Numbered from the stretch's first letter, positions 27,401-41,200 are shown. The stretch: 64,000 nt of DNA from Anolis sagrei (GCF_037176765.1 NC_090023.1:103572366-103636365), one strand, 5' to 3'. Notes: generated from the letters alone by a model not told the origin. Numbers and translations are program-made.

Positions 27401-27484
27401 CAACACATGGAACAACAATATTCCCAATTCTCCTGTAGATCTAGAAATTCTCACTAACAGTATAATCAGATTTGTTCAAAACCC

Positions 27485-27564
27485 TATACATTACTGGGTT
27501 GCTGTGAGTTTTCAGGGCTGTATGGCCATATCCAGAAGCATTCTCTCCTGACATTTTGCCTACA
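27485..27564 (-). mobile_element. PLE 3' end, left part split by LINE
   Basis: GGGTTGCTGTGAGTTTTCAG to GACATTTTGCCTACA; the element resumes at 29752 with TCTATGGCCGGCATCC. Joining sense only: the two parts are contiguous in other copies. Confidence 0.8.
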
Positions 27565-29751
27565 GCTCCTTGGTTTACTGAGGAGCTGGCAGTGATGAAG
27601 CGAAGGAAGAGGGAACTAGAGAGCGTGTGGCGTTCGGACCCAAGCGAGTCAAATCGAGCACGGTTTGTGTCCTTTCTAAGGGCATATGCCGCGGCAATAA
27701 AAGCCGCAAAGAAAACTTTCTTTGCGGCCACTATTGCGTCTGCAAAAAACCGTCCGGCGGAGTTGTTTCGGATTGTCAGAGATTTTTTAACTCCCGCCAC
27801 CTCAGGCGGGAGCCCTGACAATTCGGTCACGCGCTGCGAAGCATTTGCTCGGTTCTTTGCAGACAAAGTCGCTTTGATCCATTCTGGGCTGGACACCATG
27901 TTAAATGCAGTCTCTGAGGATGTGACACGAGCACCTGCTTGTACTATTTTGATGGATTCTTTTCAGTTTGTGAAGCCCAAGGATGTGGACAAGATACTTG
28001 GAGGAATGAGGCCCACCACGTCCATCCTAGACCCCTGCCCATCCTGGCTTCTGAAGGAGGCCAGAGGGGGATTGGCTGAGTGGGTAACGGTGGTGGTTAA
28101 TGCCTCCCTTCGGGAAGGCAAGATTCCAGCGAGCTTAAAACAAGCTATTATAAAACCGCTGTTGAAGAAACCATCATTGGACCCCACTAAATTTGACAAC
28201 TTTCAGCCTGTTTCCAATCTCCCCTTTTTGGGCAAAGTCATGGAAAGCGTGGTGGCCTCACAACTCCAGGTATTCTTGAGAGACACGGATTATCTGGATC
28301 TGACACAGTCTGGTTTCAGACCGGGACATGGAACCGAGACGGTCTTGGTCGCCTTAGTGGATGATCTGCGCCGGGAGCTAGACAGGGGGAGTGTGTCCCT
28401 GTTGGTGCTCCTGGACTTCTCAGCGGCCTTCGATACCGTCGACCACGGTATCCTTCTGGGGCGCCTTGCGGAAATGGGTCTTGGGGGCACTGCTTTGCAG
28501 TGGCTCCAGTCATTTCTGGAGGGCCGTACCCAGAAGGTGTTATTGGGGGACTCCTGTTCAACACCACAGCCTTTGACCTGTGGGGTTCCACAGGGCTCTA
28601 TACTGTCCCCCATGCTGTTTAATATCTACATGAAGCCGCTGGGTGAGATCATCCGGAGTTTCGGGGTGCGGTGTCATCTGTACGCAGATGATGTCCAACT
28701 CTGTCACTCCTTCCCACCTGCTACTAAGGAGGCTGTCGAGGTCCTGAACCGGTGCCTGGCCGCTGTAATGGTCTGGATGAGGGCGAACAAACTGAAATTA
28801 AATCCAGACAAGACAGAGGTACTCCTGGTCAGTCGCAAGGCCGAACAGGGTATAGGGTTACAGCCTGTGCTGGATGGGGTCGCACTCCCCTTGAAGGCGC
28901 AGGTTCGCAGCTTGGGTGTGATCCTGGATTCGTTGAGCCTGGATCCCCAGGTTTCAGCGGTGACCAGGGGAGCATTTGCACAGCTTAGGCTCGTGCGCCA
29001 GCTGCGCCCGTACCTTGGTAAGTCTGACTTGGCCACGGTGGTACACGCTCTGGTCACATCCCGCCTTGACTACTGCAACGCTCTCTACGTGGGGCTGCCC
29101 TTGAAGACGGCCCGGAAGCTTCAGCTAGTCCAGTGCGCGGCAGCCATGTTACTAACAGGAGCGGGACGCAGGGAGCATACAACGCCCTTGTTGTTCCAGC
29201 TCCACTGGCTGCCGATTTGCTACCGGGCCCAATTTAAGGTGCTGGTGTTATCCTACAAAGCCCTAAATGGTTCTGGCCCAAAATACCTTTCGGACCGCAT
29301 CTCGGCCTATGAGCCCACGAGGGCCTTGAGATCGTCTGGGGAGGCCCTTCTCTCGATCCCGCCTGGCGGGGACGAGAGAGAGGGCCTTCTCGGTGGTGGC
29401 CCCCCGGCTGTGGAACACCCTCCCTGTTGACATCAGACAGGCACCCTCCCTTATGTCTTTTCGTAAGAGCCTAAAGACATGGCTATTTGAGAAGGCATTT
29501 AACTGAGTGCTACATTAATTGGTAATGACAACTGGAACGGAATATGGACTATGAGATTGGTTATGATTCTACGATGAGACGGAGCGGATTATTTAGTGTA
29601 ATTATATTATTGTGTATTAGTGATATGTTGATTTTTTTGTTATTGCTTTATTGTAAATTGTCTTTTATATGTTGTACACCGCCGTGAGTCGCCCTAGGGC
29701 TGAGAACGGCGGTCAATAAATGCAGCAAATAAAATAAAATAAATAAATAAA
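27565..29751 (+). mobile_element. L2-like LINE, 5'-truncated, RT frame open
   Basis: 2187 bp. One open frame (27565-29430) covers the end of the endonuclease linker (APWFTEEL), the full RT with FSAAFDTVDH (about codon 288), CGVPQGSILSPMLF and YADD (about codon 376), and the L2-type C-terminal HWLPICYRAQFKVL and SYKALNGSGP blocks. A single frame slip near 29370 moves the last 45 codons (VVAPRLWNTLP to EKAFN, stop 29504-29506) into another frame. Ends with CCGCCGTGAGTCGCCC and (AAAT)n. L2 clade is my best call; CR1 or another Jockey-group clade is possible. Lacks the 5' endonuclease, so not autonomous. Confidence 0.9.
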
Positions 29752-29905
29752 TCTATGGCCGGCATCCTCAGAGGTTGTGAGGTCTGTTGGGAACTAGGCA
29801 AGTGAGGTTTATATCTGTGAAATGTCCAGCATGGGAGAAAGAACTCTTTATCTGTTTGAGGCAAGTGTAATGTTGCAATTGCCACCTTGATTAGCATTAT
29901 CTTCT
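29752..29905 (-). mobile_element. PLE, right part after LINE insertion
   Basis: Continues TCCTCAGAGGTTGTGAGGTC and GAACTAGGCAAGTGAGG to GATTAGCATT, then stops. Confidence 0.75.
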
Positions 29906-30004
29906 CCTTCCGCTTTCCTTTATCCAACAACCCTGTGAGGTGGGTTATGTTAAAAGGTAATAATGGACCCAAGACCAACCACTGAGCTTCATGACCACAA
30001 CTTT

Positions 30005-30188
30005 CAGACTACACAACTACAGTATTATGATTCCACTGTAGCATTTTACGGAATCCCAGGATTTTTAGCTTACAGAAGGAAAATTTAAATTATCAACTGG
30101 AGACCTACACAAGAAATCCTATGATGCAACCATGCTTCTTAAAGCGGCGCCATAGTGCTATAATTGTGCTGTGTGAAAGGGCCTCAGG
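30005..30188. mobile_element. Decayed MITE
   Basis: GATTCCACTGTAGCATTTTA, AATCCCAGG and a right end GTGTGAAAGGGCC suggest a much-decayed foldback MITE. Confidence 0.35.
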
Positions 30189-30721
30189 AGTTAAGACCAG
30201 TGACACGACATATTGATGACTACTTTTTGTTTTTCTTTAGAGAAAAACTGATGAGCTGTTGCGTGATAATTTGGGCTTGTGTAAAGACAGAATTAACCAT
30301 TATGTTATTGCAGCATTTGTGATAAATCCATGGTTGCCTAAAAAAAAAAAAAGGGGGGGGGAATGTAGTAAATCTTGAAAGAATTCAACTGAGACCTACT
30401 TTCAAGAGTACAGTAAACCTTGGAATTTATTGTGTTAGTTTCACAATCTGCATGCGAATCTGCTATGGTGACACATATTGTGGTAACCTCCTACTTACAT
30501 AATTGCACCACAAATTATACATGAAGTTGCCTTTAGGAAGGGTTCAAAATTTTAGTTGGTTTAAAATGTTATGAATGGACTACTGACTGGAGCTGAACAC
30601 CAAAGTCTTTGCCATGCCATCTTTACAAGCTACTGGCGATTACCTAAGTAAAATCAAAAATGTTAGGCATGACCTATAAAGTGCATTATGGCTAGAATCC
30701 AGCCTGTCTGAAGGACTCTAT

Positions 30722-30868
30722 GGCTCCTTCTACACTGCCATATAATCCAGATGATCAAAGTAGATAGATAATCCACATTATCTGCATTGAATTGGATTAT
30801 GAGTCTAAACTGTTCAAAGCAGATAATCTGGATTTTAAACGGCAGTGTAGAAAATGCCTATCTCCCCA
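30722..30868. mobile_element. Foldback MITE (TTCAAAGCAGATAAT family)
   Basis: TCCTTCTACACTGCCATATA to GGCAGTGTAGAA with TTCAAAGCAGATAATCTGG arm. Confidence 0.7.
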
Positions 30869-31937
30869 GATGAGCTCCTTAAATTCTTTGATCTTGCAAC
30901 GTCTCAAAAGACAAATTTTGTTTATTTTTTCAATATGCCTTAGTTAAAAGTATTCAACAAAATATTCTGACTGAAATTTTCAATCAATCTTTTATTATAT
31001 TTACAAGACATACATGATAAGCATGATAAGCATTGTCAATGGAGAACATAAACAATTCAATTTTTGTCCAATGAAGAAAATTATCATTAAAACAATGAAC
31101 ATTCTTTGGTTAAATAACAGCATATAAAAGCATTACATTACACAGTTAACCAAGTGTTGTTTCATAGTTCATTGAAAATTTTTACAATCTTTTTTTTTCT
31201 GCAGGTGTGTGATGGGCATAACAAAATGTAATCTTAATTTTTTACTATACGATTCTGATGGTTTTCTATCTGATATCAAATAAAAACAGTCCTGTACAAA
31301 ATATAATGCACTAAAGTCCTGATTAGGAGTGCCATTTGTTTATAGGGAGATACACTGTGATTCCGACCAGCATGACCAGCTGATATCAAGATAGTTTCAT
31401 GCCCATAGGAAATATCACATAGGTCATGTGTTGATTTCTTCTAATGCTAATGCTTGTAGCTTCTAACCATAATTAATCATAGAATGAGGCATGCTGTAGT
31501 CAGCTGTTTTCGATAGAAATTAAATTAGAAATTGTCGTGAGGGCCAGTTTCTTCAGATTGACAAGGGAAAGAAAAGAGCCAGGTTATACAGCTTTGTGAT
31601 TAGCACTTTTCTGGCAATATTGCAACTTCAAGATGTGGATGGCCTAACCAAAGCACATGGCAGGTATCCCATTCCCTGGTACATGTCTAGCACTTCTGAA
31701 TCATCATAGAGATCCCAAGTCAGAAGTGGGCAGCACTTTTCAGACACAGGGCTAGAAGATCCTTTAATTTCATGCTGGGAAAGGCACCTGCCAAGTTGTA
31801 AGATGTTGGATGACTCACTAATGCATTGATTTAGTCCTCCCAGCATCGCTCTAAGACTTGGAACAACCAGAATTCTTGATGAGATCCTGCAAAGCCATTA
31901 GCTGTATTTGTGGGATGTGTCATGCCAATTTGGGGCG

Positions 31938-32075
31938 GGATTTACACAGCCATATGATCCATATGAACAAAGCAGATAATCCACATTATCTTCACGATAT
32001 GCGTCTACATTGCCATATAATCCAGTTCAAAGCAGATAATCTGGATTTTATATGACAGTGCAGAATATGACAGGC
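31938..32075. mobile_element. Foldback MITE, copy B of a near-identical pair
   Basis: First 93 bp match 27308-27400 with two differences; this copy keeps more of the right arm (CAAAGCAGATAATCTGGATT). Confidence 0.8.
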
Positions 32076-32167
32076 AGGATAGATGACATTACAGAATTTT
32101 TTTTATCAAAATGTCTTTTTTAAAGTTAGGGAGCTGGCTATGCTTAGCTTGGATAAGGGAAGGCTGA

Positions 32168-32322
32168 GGTCCCTTCCACACGGCCATATAAAATCCAGAT
32201 TATCTGCTTTGAACTGGAGTATATGGCAGTGTAGACTCAGATAATCCAGTTCAAAGCAGATAGTGTGGATTATCTGCTTTGATAATCTGGATTTTATGGC
32301 AATGTAAGAGGGGCCTGAGAGT
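32168..32322. mobile_element. Foldback MITE (TTCAAAGCAGATAAT family)
   Basis: GTCCCTTCCACACGGCC to TAAGAGGGGCC, both arms clear. Confidence 0.72.
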
Positions 32323-32419
32323 GGACATGATAGGGGGACAGTGTAGACGGGATCTAAGACACAGAGGGGACAATGTAGATGGGACCTAAGACACAGAGTA
32401 ATGGATTCTAACTGCAGGG

Positions 32420-32636
32420 GGATAGATTCCACCTAAAAATTAGGATGAATTCCTTGATGGTAAGAGCTGTTTGGCAGTGGAACTTTCCTTGGAGTCTGGT
32501 TGAATCTCCTTCTCTGGGAAATTTTAAGCAGAGGCTGGATGGCCATCTGTCGGGGGTGCTTTGAGTGTGTGTACCTGCATGGCAGGGGGTTGGACTGGGT
32601 GGGCCTTGTGGTCTCTTCCAACTCTATGATTCTAGG
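32420..32636 (+). mobile_element. CR1 LINE 3' end, plus
   Basis: GGATGAATTCCTTGATGGTA, GGCTGGATGGCCATCTGTC, GGGGGTTGGACTGGGTGG, CTCTTCCAACTCTATGATTC: full-length-looking CR1 3' terminus. Confidence 0.8.
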
Positions 32637-33261
32637 TATTTGCTATTTTTTGTACTTTTAGCATTTTGTTAGTAATGTGCTTTGCAATTTACATATCCAC
32701 TGATAACTGTAGACCAAAATCTTTTGAGACCTGGCAGAGCATATCTGGGAAAAAGGTAAGATATAAAACAAGCAAGCAAGCAAGAAAGCAAACAAACATA
32801 AATATGTGAACAGAGAAATAAATAAATACACAGCCGGTCTAGAAACTGATTGCGGTGCTTCTTCCCATCAGCATCCCGATGGCACCCAAATGCATTATGT
32901 TCTCACCTCCTGATAGGCTGCTAAATGGATACTGTTATCGTACAGCATGCAGCTCTTTCTTCCGCACAAGCATAAAATAGCACTTAAATGGTGCCTGAGT
33001 TCTCTCTGAAACCCATCAGTGGCTGAGGAGAGAGACACCTGGGAGCCATTTGACTGCCCTTGTGCATTATAAATAGAACACTCTACACAAGATGGCACAA
33101 GATGTTTCATTCCACGAAACTTAAAAATACTTTGATTCTTTTAACCAAGCAATATTTTCATCTCAGTCTTATTTTATTCTGTCTTCCCAAAATCTAGGTT
33201 TTTCTCCATCTTATAGCTATGTCAAAAGGTTTTGCTGAAGTTCATTAACTAAATCCTAGAG

Positions 33262-33624
33262 CAGGGGTCATCAAACTTTTTAAACAGAGGGCCAGGTCAC
33301 AGTTCCCCAAACTGTTGGAGGGCCGGATTATAATTTGGAAAAAAATGAATTAATTCCTATGCACACTGCACGTATCTTATTTGTGGTGCAAAACCACTTA
33401 AAAACAATACAATAATTAAAATGAAGAACAATTTTAGCAAATATAAACTTATTAGTATTTCAGTGGGAAGTGTGGGCCTGCTTTTGGCTGATGAGATAGG
33501 ATTGTTGTTGTTGTTGTTGTGTGCTCTCAAGTCATTTCAGACTTAAGTTGACCCTGAGCGAGGGCCGGGTAAAAGACCTTGGAGGGCCGCATCCGGCCCC
33601 CAGGCCTTAGTTTGAGGACCCCTG
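33262..33624 (+). mobile_element. hAT non-autonomous element with 8-bp TSD
   Basis: CAGGGGTCATCAAACTTTTT to TTTGAGGACCCCTG. Perfect duplication TCCTAGAG at 33254-33261 and 33625-33632. Contains the (TTG)n and TTTCAGTGGGAAGTGTGGGC interior shared with 14755 and 50504. Confidence 0.92.
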
Positions 33625-34182
33625 TCCTAGAGCATACCAAATCCATTAGTAAAATACAACTGAATTTGTTGCTAGGATATTTTGTAGAACTCTTTATTTA
33701 TGGGAGCTACATTATGATTCAGAAAATACAAAAGTACATGAAACTGGATACTCCTTTACATAGAAATACCAAAGGAATATAATAAAGGCCACTTAGTCCA
33801 TATCTGTAGTGCTAAATTTCAACATTTTAATATTGTTCCAAACAATTCATGTTATCTTTGCTAACATCTATATGACAGAAGAGTTTTTTTAAATATTCAA
33901 AAGGCTGTCAGTGAGCAAAAGGAAACAAAACAGATCTATCATACATTCCTCTGGCAACAGATATGACACAAGTGTTGCAATATCTACTTCCAAATGATTT
34001 ATTTACTGCTGGAAGAAAAATATATTTACCGACCTTTATTTTGTTTCGTTTTCTATTTTATTCCTTGGTTTCAAATTTATACTGATGATCCCTTAACTTC
34101 CTAAAAGGATGTTTCTAGAGGCATTTAAAATATCAACACAGGAAGTGAGATGAATCTTAACATCGACTATTAGTTCAGTGTT

Positions 34183-34420
34183 AGGAGCTGCGGTTGTGCC
34201 GGCTGAACTGCTGACCTGAAGGTCGGTGGTTCAAAACCACGAGACAGGATGAGCTTCCATCTGTCAGCTCCAGCTTTCCATGCGGGGATATGGGAGAAGC
34301 CTCCCACAGGATGGTATAACATCAGGGTGTCCCCTGGGCAACGTCTCTGCAGACGACCAATTCTCTCATACCAGAAGCTACTTGCCATTTCTCAAGTCAC
34401 TTCTGACACGATAAAAAAAA
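34183..34420 (+). mobile_element. tRNA-derived SINE (GACACGATAAAAA tail)
   Basis: B-box GGTTCAAAACC, body AGGGTGTCCCCTGGGCAACG, tail TCTGACACGATAAAAAA. Confidence 0.82.
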
Positions 34421-35109
34421 AGTTCAGTGTTATATGCATGAGCTTAATTATTTACTACATATTAACTGGGATGTACTGGAAGAAGTCAGGATAATTAACC
34501 AGTTGTTTGAAATTGGTTTGTTAACCAATGTGTCTAAATTTTGAATATAACCAAAAAGAAGTAGAAAAAGAGAAGAAAGGGTTAGCTGAAAATGGAAAGA
34601 AAAGCACGGAGAAGTGCCAACCCCATGCTCATAACAAAATATATAATGTGAGGGACAGGACCATGTTTGATCCATTTTAGAGCATCACATTTTGTGAGAC
34701 AATTATGTCCCTTAGGTAAAATTGGAAACTGCAATATTAACTTTACAAGCCAAACTTTTCCTGTGGAGTTGCAGTTTTTGTCCCGATTCAGAAATGTTTA
34801 TTAACACATAGTATCATCATACTGTCAATGTATGTAAAAAATCAAAACTACTTAGACCATTTAAAATGTTTGGAGTGATCCATCTCTAGCCTGAAATGGT
34901 AAAATCTACTGCAATTTCAGATCTGCTTTTGGTGTTCATTTTCACATTAAAAAGTTCATACTGTTGTTTTACTCCCATTCAGAAAAATGGGGCAATTTTA
35001 AATACTTTGCACAAAATTACAGTTAAATAAATACTGGGTAGCATAGCATATAAAACAGCTTGTTTTCAAAGTAAATGAGGAAACAAAATTTCCATATTTA
35101 AATGTTCAG

Positions 35110-35257
35110 TCATGCTTTACTGGGAATTGCTTTGAAGTATTCCTCCAGTCCAACAGCTGAAATTCCTCCATACCAGTTCTGAAGCCAGACATGTTCAATG
35201 TTCATTTTCATAAAGAACCATTCATAACTACGAGGCCATTTTCTCATAACTGGGTGC
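35110..35257 (-). CDS. CREG2: CREG2 coding exon 4 and stop
   Basis: HPVMRKWPRSYEWFFMKMN, EHVWLQNWYGGISA, EEYFKAIPSKA then stop at 35110-35112. Human ends EEYFKAVPRKA. Acceptor TTCCAG. Confidence 0.97.
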
Positions 35258-38200
35258 CTGGAAGAACAAAGGTAACCAAACAGGTTTATGATAAATATAG
35301 GTATAAAAGCCAACAGTCCCTAATTTCTTTGGCAACAGAGTTGGTTTTAAAACCAGCAGAATTACTTTAAGCAGTAACACACCCTACTTGCTAAATTTTC
35401 ACAAGCACACACAGCACTATGCCACCTGGAGGCAAAATGAAAATAATAAGGCTATTGTAGTATAAGAGGAATATGGAGTACTGCCTTAATGGCATATGTG
35501 GCCCTTTGTAAGCTGCTCAACAGAAATCCTGGATATCATCCATTCCATCTTAAAGCCTATTTAAAAATATTTTCATTTAAATATGATAAAGAAACATTGA
35601 GGGAAAGGATTTTAAAAGGTTTAGCACCAGCTGGAAGGAACAGTAGTTTTCAGCGGATATTAGATTCTTTCAAGATAAAGTCTAGTGTCTGACAAGGCCA
35701 ATTCCAGTCAAGTGTTTCTCACTTACACATACACTCACACACATTAAAAGTAGGTTCATATGGACCTAGAAAATAACGCCTGCTTAGCAAATTCCATTTC
35801 TTCTGGAGGCACAGTAACCATTTGTCCTGTAAGAATAAGTCTGGCACATCGTGGATCATCAGGGTCAACAATAGTTTTTCTGTAAGCAAAGAAGAATATT
35901 TGTATTACCTTGCTGAACATCAGAACTTTAACTTTTAGCATAATAATGGCTCCAGATGATGTTAAACCCCAACTCCTTTCAGCCCTATCCAGCAACAGCC
36001 TAATGATTAGGAATGCTGGGAGTTAGAGTGCACTAACATTTGGAGGGCTGTGTGATTCGTATTCCTGTTTTAAATCTACAAAATAGTCTACAAAACAAGG
36101 GTCCAATTTTTTGTTTACTATAACAGGACATGCATTGCTTGTGTGTCATGCAGGCACCAATTGGGTATGAGTAGACACAACATCACACAATGAGTCAATA
36201 TGTCCACCTGGAACAGTGAAGGAACCATGTGAGGATGCTTTTTGCAGAGGTGGGGAGGTAATTTCATTCAAATTGAGCTAGGAAAAGAACTAGGAAAACA
36301 ACAAAGAGATAGAATCATAGAGTTGGAAGAGACCTTGTAGGCCATCTAGTCCAACACCCAGCCAAGAAGCAGGAAAATCACATTCAAAGCACCCCTAACA
36401 AATGGCCATCCAGCATCTGCTTAAAAGCCTCCAAACAAGCAGCCTCCACCAGATGTTGATGCAGAGAAGGACTCTTGAACCAACACATGAGGAACCATCT
36501 GGATGACCTCAAGATTTTCCTGTTTCTGATTTTTTTTTTTTTACATTACATAGGGCATCTCTAGAAGTTATCTTTCTCATCATCTCTGTATGCAATGAAA
36601 CTGTGAAGAGCCCTCAGGCTTAGATATTTTCCCCTCTGCTCTGGTCTTTTTACTATTGTAAAAAATATACTAGGTAATCCTGCTATTACATGGGTGGCAA
36701 ACCTCGTTCAACCCAAGGATTGAAATGCATTCCAGAGGACTCCTTGGCATCTGCATTCCAGTGGTGGGAAGGGCAAAAGACAAGAGTGGGACCATAAATG
36801 GTCAGCATAGCTAAGTAACTTAGCCTTAAGATAGGCAGTTCAGCTTCCTATACAAATGCCACCCAACAATGGCCCTGTGTGTCAATAGTGTGGCTGGCTA
36901 GAGAGGGGGCTATTTTCAGCCCCAGGGCATGACATTCTACAGTGCTGATTATTGTTTAAAATTGGGAAGTTCCTTAATTGGAAGATTTTTATCTTCTAGA
37001 GATGGGGAAAACACATGAGAACCATCTCTAAGGTGGAAAGAATATATGACAACATTAAAGGACAGCGAAAATGGTAGTTTCACAATGGTTATTAATTTCT
37101 AAATTATTATAACCAATATATATCATGCCGCCTTTTCAAGGGCTACATTTCAACAACTTACGGTCATATTCTTGTTAATTAATCTTGCTGTAGAAAATTG
37201 GAAATGGGTGCGATTTTATTTTCCAGATTTTGTATAAAAGCAACCATCAATGTTGTGTGATTCACAATCATTCAAGATAAGCAGAACAAAATGTTAGATC
37301 TTGTTTGCTTGTTTTTTCATCCTACATGCTCTGGATGGATATTTTATTGTTGTCATTGTATGTCTTCAAGTTGTTTCCAAATTATGACATTCTCATTGAA
37401 CCTATCACAGAGTTTTCCTGGCACTATTTGGTCAGACAATTTGCCTTGCCTTCCTCTGAGACCGAGAGCATATTTTGCCAAAAGTCACCTGATATGTTTC
37501 CATGGTTGAGCAGGATTTGAAGCTGTACTCAAATGCTCCAGTCACTACACTATGCTGGCCTTATAGCCCTAATAGTCTCTATTACATGCAATCATTTATA
37601 GCTAACATATAATTACCAAGAGATAATGTAAAAACAATTTGACACAATAAACCTCCCAGCTGAATGCATATTTATTTGGTAAAAAGTAAATATGTTTTAA
37701 TAGGCTACATAACTAGGAAGTGGCAGATACCATCATCTAACCTACTAACTGACAAGTTCCAGCACTTCAGCTCTCGGGCCCTGGCTTCATCATACTTTAA
37801 GACTAATTTAAGTGCCTTGGTTTTTTAATTAGCAGAAATAATGATATAATCTACCACTTCCCTTAATAATTCTCTGATCCTTCTTGAGTTAAGCTGCAAT
37901 CCTCACGGTAGTGGGAGACTGGGCAAGGGAGATCTAGTAACACGTGTATTTACATTATACACAATAGGATTCCATATTGGAAATCAAAACATTTGGAAGT
38001 AGCTTAGTCGCAGCCGAGTAATTAAGACTCATTCACTTTACAAAATATTTACTTCTATTGAATACAAAACTAAACAGAATGGTCTTATGGCTGCCTGAAT
38101 TTTATGGCTTCTCTTTGGGAGTGGTTATAAAAACTATGAAAATTTGCCACTATCGTGCTATCTCACAGTTTACTTAGTGAATAGGACTGCAGCCTAATAA

Positions 38201-41200
38201 CTATAAACACAGTTAAATAAATATGCTTTAGTTAGCAATACTCAAATGCCTAGTTTATGATGGTTGTTATATATGGTACTGTTATTAAAATATTTTCAAA
38301 GCCTCATTAAGCAAATTGGCATGAACTGATACATAAGAAAATTTTGGCTTGCCACTGACATACCAGGGGTCCCACTTATTCATAATGGCCCTGATTTTCA
38401 CAGCTGTTTTAATGTGGTTGTCAGTGTACTTCAACTTTACTCTTTTTCCACCCACTTGTCTTCCATTTTCAGAGCTTCCTGTCTCATGAAATGTGGATCC
38501 AGCTAGAAGGTGTTTGATTAAAATTAAAACTGGTTTGCAAACGAGACCTAAAATAGTTGCAACATTCTGGAAGATATGCCTTCTAAGGTCTTGTGAAAAA
38601 GCAGGGAGCGCATCAAGATTGCTCTTATAAACCCTTGCAACTTGCCACATAGTTATCAAGGAAGGAGCAAGACAGATGAGACATTTTGTAAACTGTTTGT
38701 CTACCTAGAGCATTGTAGCCAATACTGATGTTTCACTTAAGCACAATTAGCATTTTGTTTGAAACTCACATAGACTTCTGGTATGATGTTCTATTACTCC
38801 TTTCCACCTAATTCCAAAAAAGCCGTCCCTTATTAAACTGGTGCCTGGAAGCTGTAATGGACTGGATGAGGGCAAACAGATTGGACCTTAATCCACATTT
38901 ATTGGTTTGACTTAAGTGGACCAGATCATTTAGAAATTTGATTAATCTGTTCTCTGGTAGAAGCTGAACTTTCTAGAAATGGGTTCTTTCTGATAAAAAA
39001 AGATTTTTTTTAATTCAATATTTTTCACTTCTTTTTTTAAAACCCCACAAGCAAAATTTAGATCACTGGTTCTCAACTGTAGGTCTCCAGATGTTTTGGC
39101 CTTCAACTTCCAGAAATACTAACAGCTGGTAAACTGGCTCGGATTTCTGGGAGTTGTAGGCCAAAACACCTGAGGACCCACAGGTTGAAAACCACTGATT
39201 TAGATGTATAAAACTACCAAAACTATAATACTAACCCATGTTAGTTTAAATGGAGTCGCTCAATAAGAAATAGCAGCCATCAAAGACAGAGTGTGTGCTG
39301 TGAAGATTTTTTTTATTTATAAAATAGTTGTTTAGTTGTAATGTTTTCCCACTTCGGTGGGGATCTTATGCTCCAAACCACTGGTCAAAGGACATTTAAT
39401 AGAACGCCAAGTTTTCAAACTTTAAAATACCATACAACTGTTTGGTTCGCTCCTGATATGATACATAAATAAATTTTATTTGTATCTTTTCTTTAAGAAA
39501 GGCAATACAAGGGTGGGGGAGACAGAGGGGAAGGATGGACTTGAAGATTGTTTTAATATTGTCTGGGCTGCTTTATTTTGGCATCCGTATTTTTTTAAAA
39601 AATCAATAAAACATTTTAAAACGGGAGAAATAATTTTAAATGTATGTAAAACTTCTGTTTAGGTTTCAATAATAAAGCAATTCCTTTACAGAATGAAGTT
39701 GGAAAATGCTATAAGTAATTTTACTCAATATTACTTTGCCTCTGCCTTGGACTTGGGAGAGAATGAAGGAACTATGTAAAATTTTGAAAGCTCGATTACT
39801 TTTCCACTTCATCTCTTGTGTTTGCGTTCTTCATCTCTTATAACTTTACTCCTTCACCATCTGTCATTATTTAGGTTAGCAGTTACCAGCAAAGTCCCAG
39901 GGTTAAGAGCTTCAAAATTCAGCTTCTACAGGATGTACAGTGCAGAACTCACAATAAAACCACCTGGAAACAAAGAAGTAGGGCTTACTGCTTGTTGATT
40001 GTAATTCACTTCCTTGAAATTTTTGGTGCTGGTCATCGACCATAATAAATTAATAAATATATATCCTTCCTTGACATAAATCAATCCATCATATTCTGAT
40101 TATGAATAAAACCAAAGATTCCTACGGCTATTTGTATCTGTAGTAATTTGAAACTTGTGACCAAATCTGGGAGACTAAAAAAAGCACAAAGCAGTTGTTA
40201 AAAAATGCAGAAGTTGTAGCCTTTGGGTAAAGAACAAGATGTGAAATGTGGGCTGTATTGGCTCCTCAGGATACTTTCTAATTTAAATTATAGTTTAGTT
40301 AAGAACAATTATGGAATTGTTCACATTGAAATTGTAATTGGGTGTTGGCCTGAATGGCCTTGTGATATCATCAACTCTACGATCCCATGATTCTGTGTAA
40401 CTTAAATCAATTAATTTCGTTATAAATTGTCAATTTTCTCACTTAATTGATTGTAAATCATTATGTTCTATCACCACTCTTAAGTAGACACCATCAGTTA
40501 GGACACACTATGAAAGTCTAATGAACAGGTAGTGAACTTTTGATCTTGCAGATGTTGTAGACTAAAACTCATATAATACCTTATTATTGGCTGCCAAAAG
40601 GTTTTTCACTTCTAACTACAAAGAACATGGCATTTTGGTAACCCTTCCTCATGTTGAACTTTAATTTGCAAACTCCTGAGGGAAGAAACCTCTTTTTTTG
40701 CTGCACACATTGCTGGGATGTCTGCAAGGAGGAGAATTAATTATTTGTAATTTGTTTGAAGAGGAAAGATCCTGTTATTTATTTTAAGCAGCACAAATTC
40801 AGATTTCTCAATTAATATGTACAAATAGATTACGGAATATGAAAACAGGCCCAGTTGTGCAACTCTGAGTAAAGCAAGTACTGATTAATGCTGTTCTTTC
40901 CCACCTACTTCTTTGTAGCTTTTTCTTCATATGTGTTCCCAGATTTAGGAATGACTCAGAACAAGAGACTTACAACCTGCTTATTAAAAGATGTACCAAC
41001 CCAAGAATACTGCCAACATCAAACCTTTAAATGCCTACTGGAGTTTCACTGAACCTTTTTTATCTGCTTGTATCTGATTATTCATAGTTGTCAAGAAACA
41101 ACTCCAAGACAATTTACAGTGCTGCAGCACAATAAAGTTTAATGTGGGACTATATCAGTGTCAGTGGTCCCTGAATATTTTCCTCTGTTGGTACAATTTG

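Larger units (their letters stand above)
22712..35109. other. RNF149-CREG2 intergenic spacer
   Basis: 12.4 kb between the RNF149 start codon and the CREG2 stop codon. No further host gene was recognised; more than half is repeats listed separately. 30190-30700, 31000-31900 and 33640-34170 show nothing recognised, but will include the CREG2 3' UTR at the right. Confidence 0.7.
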
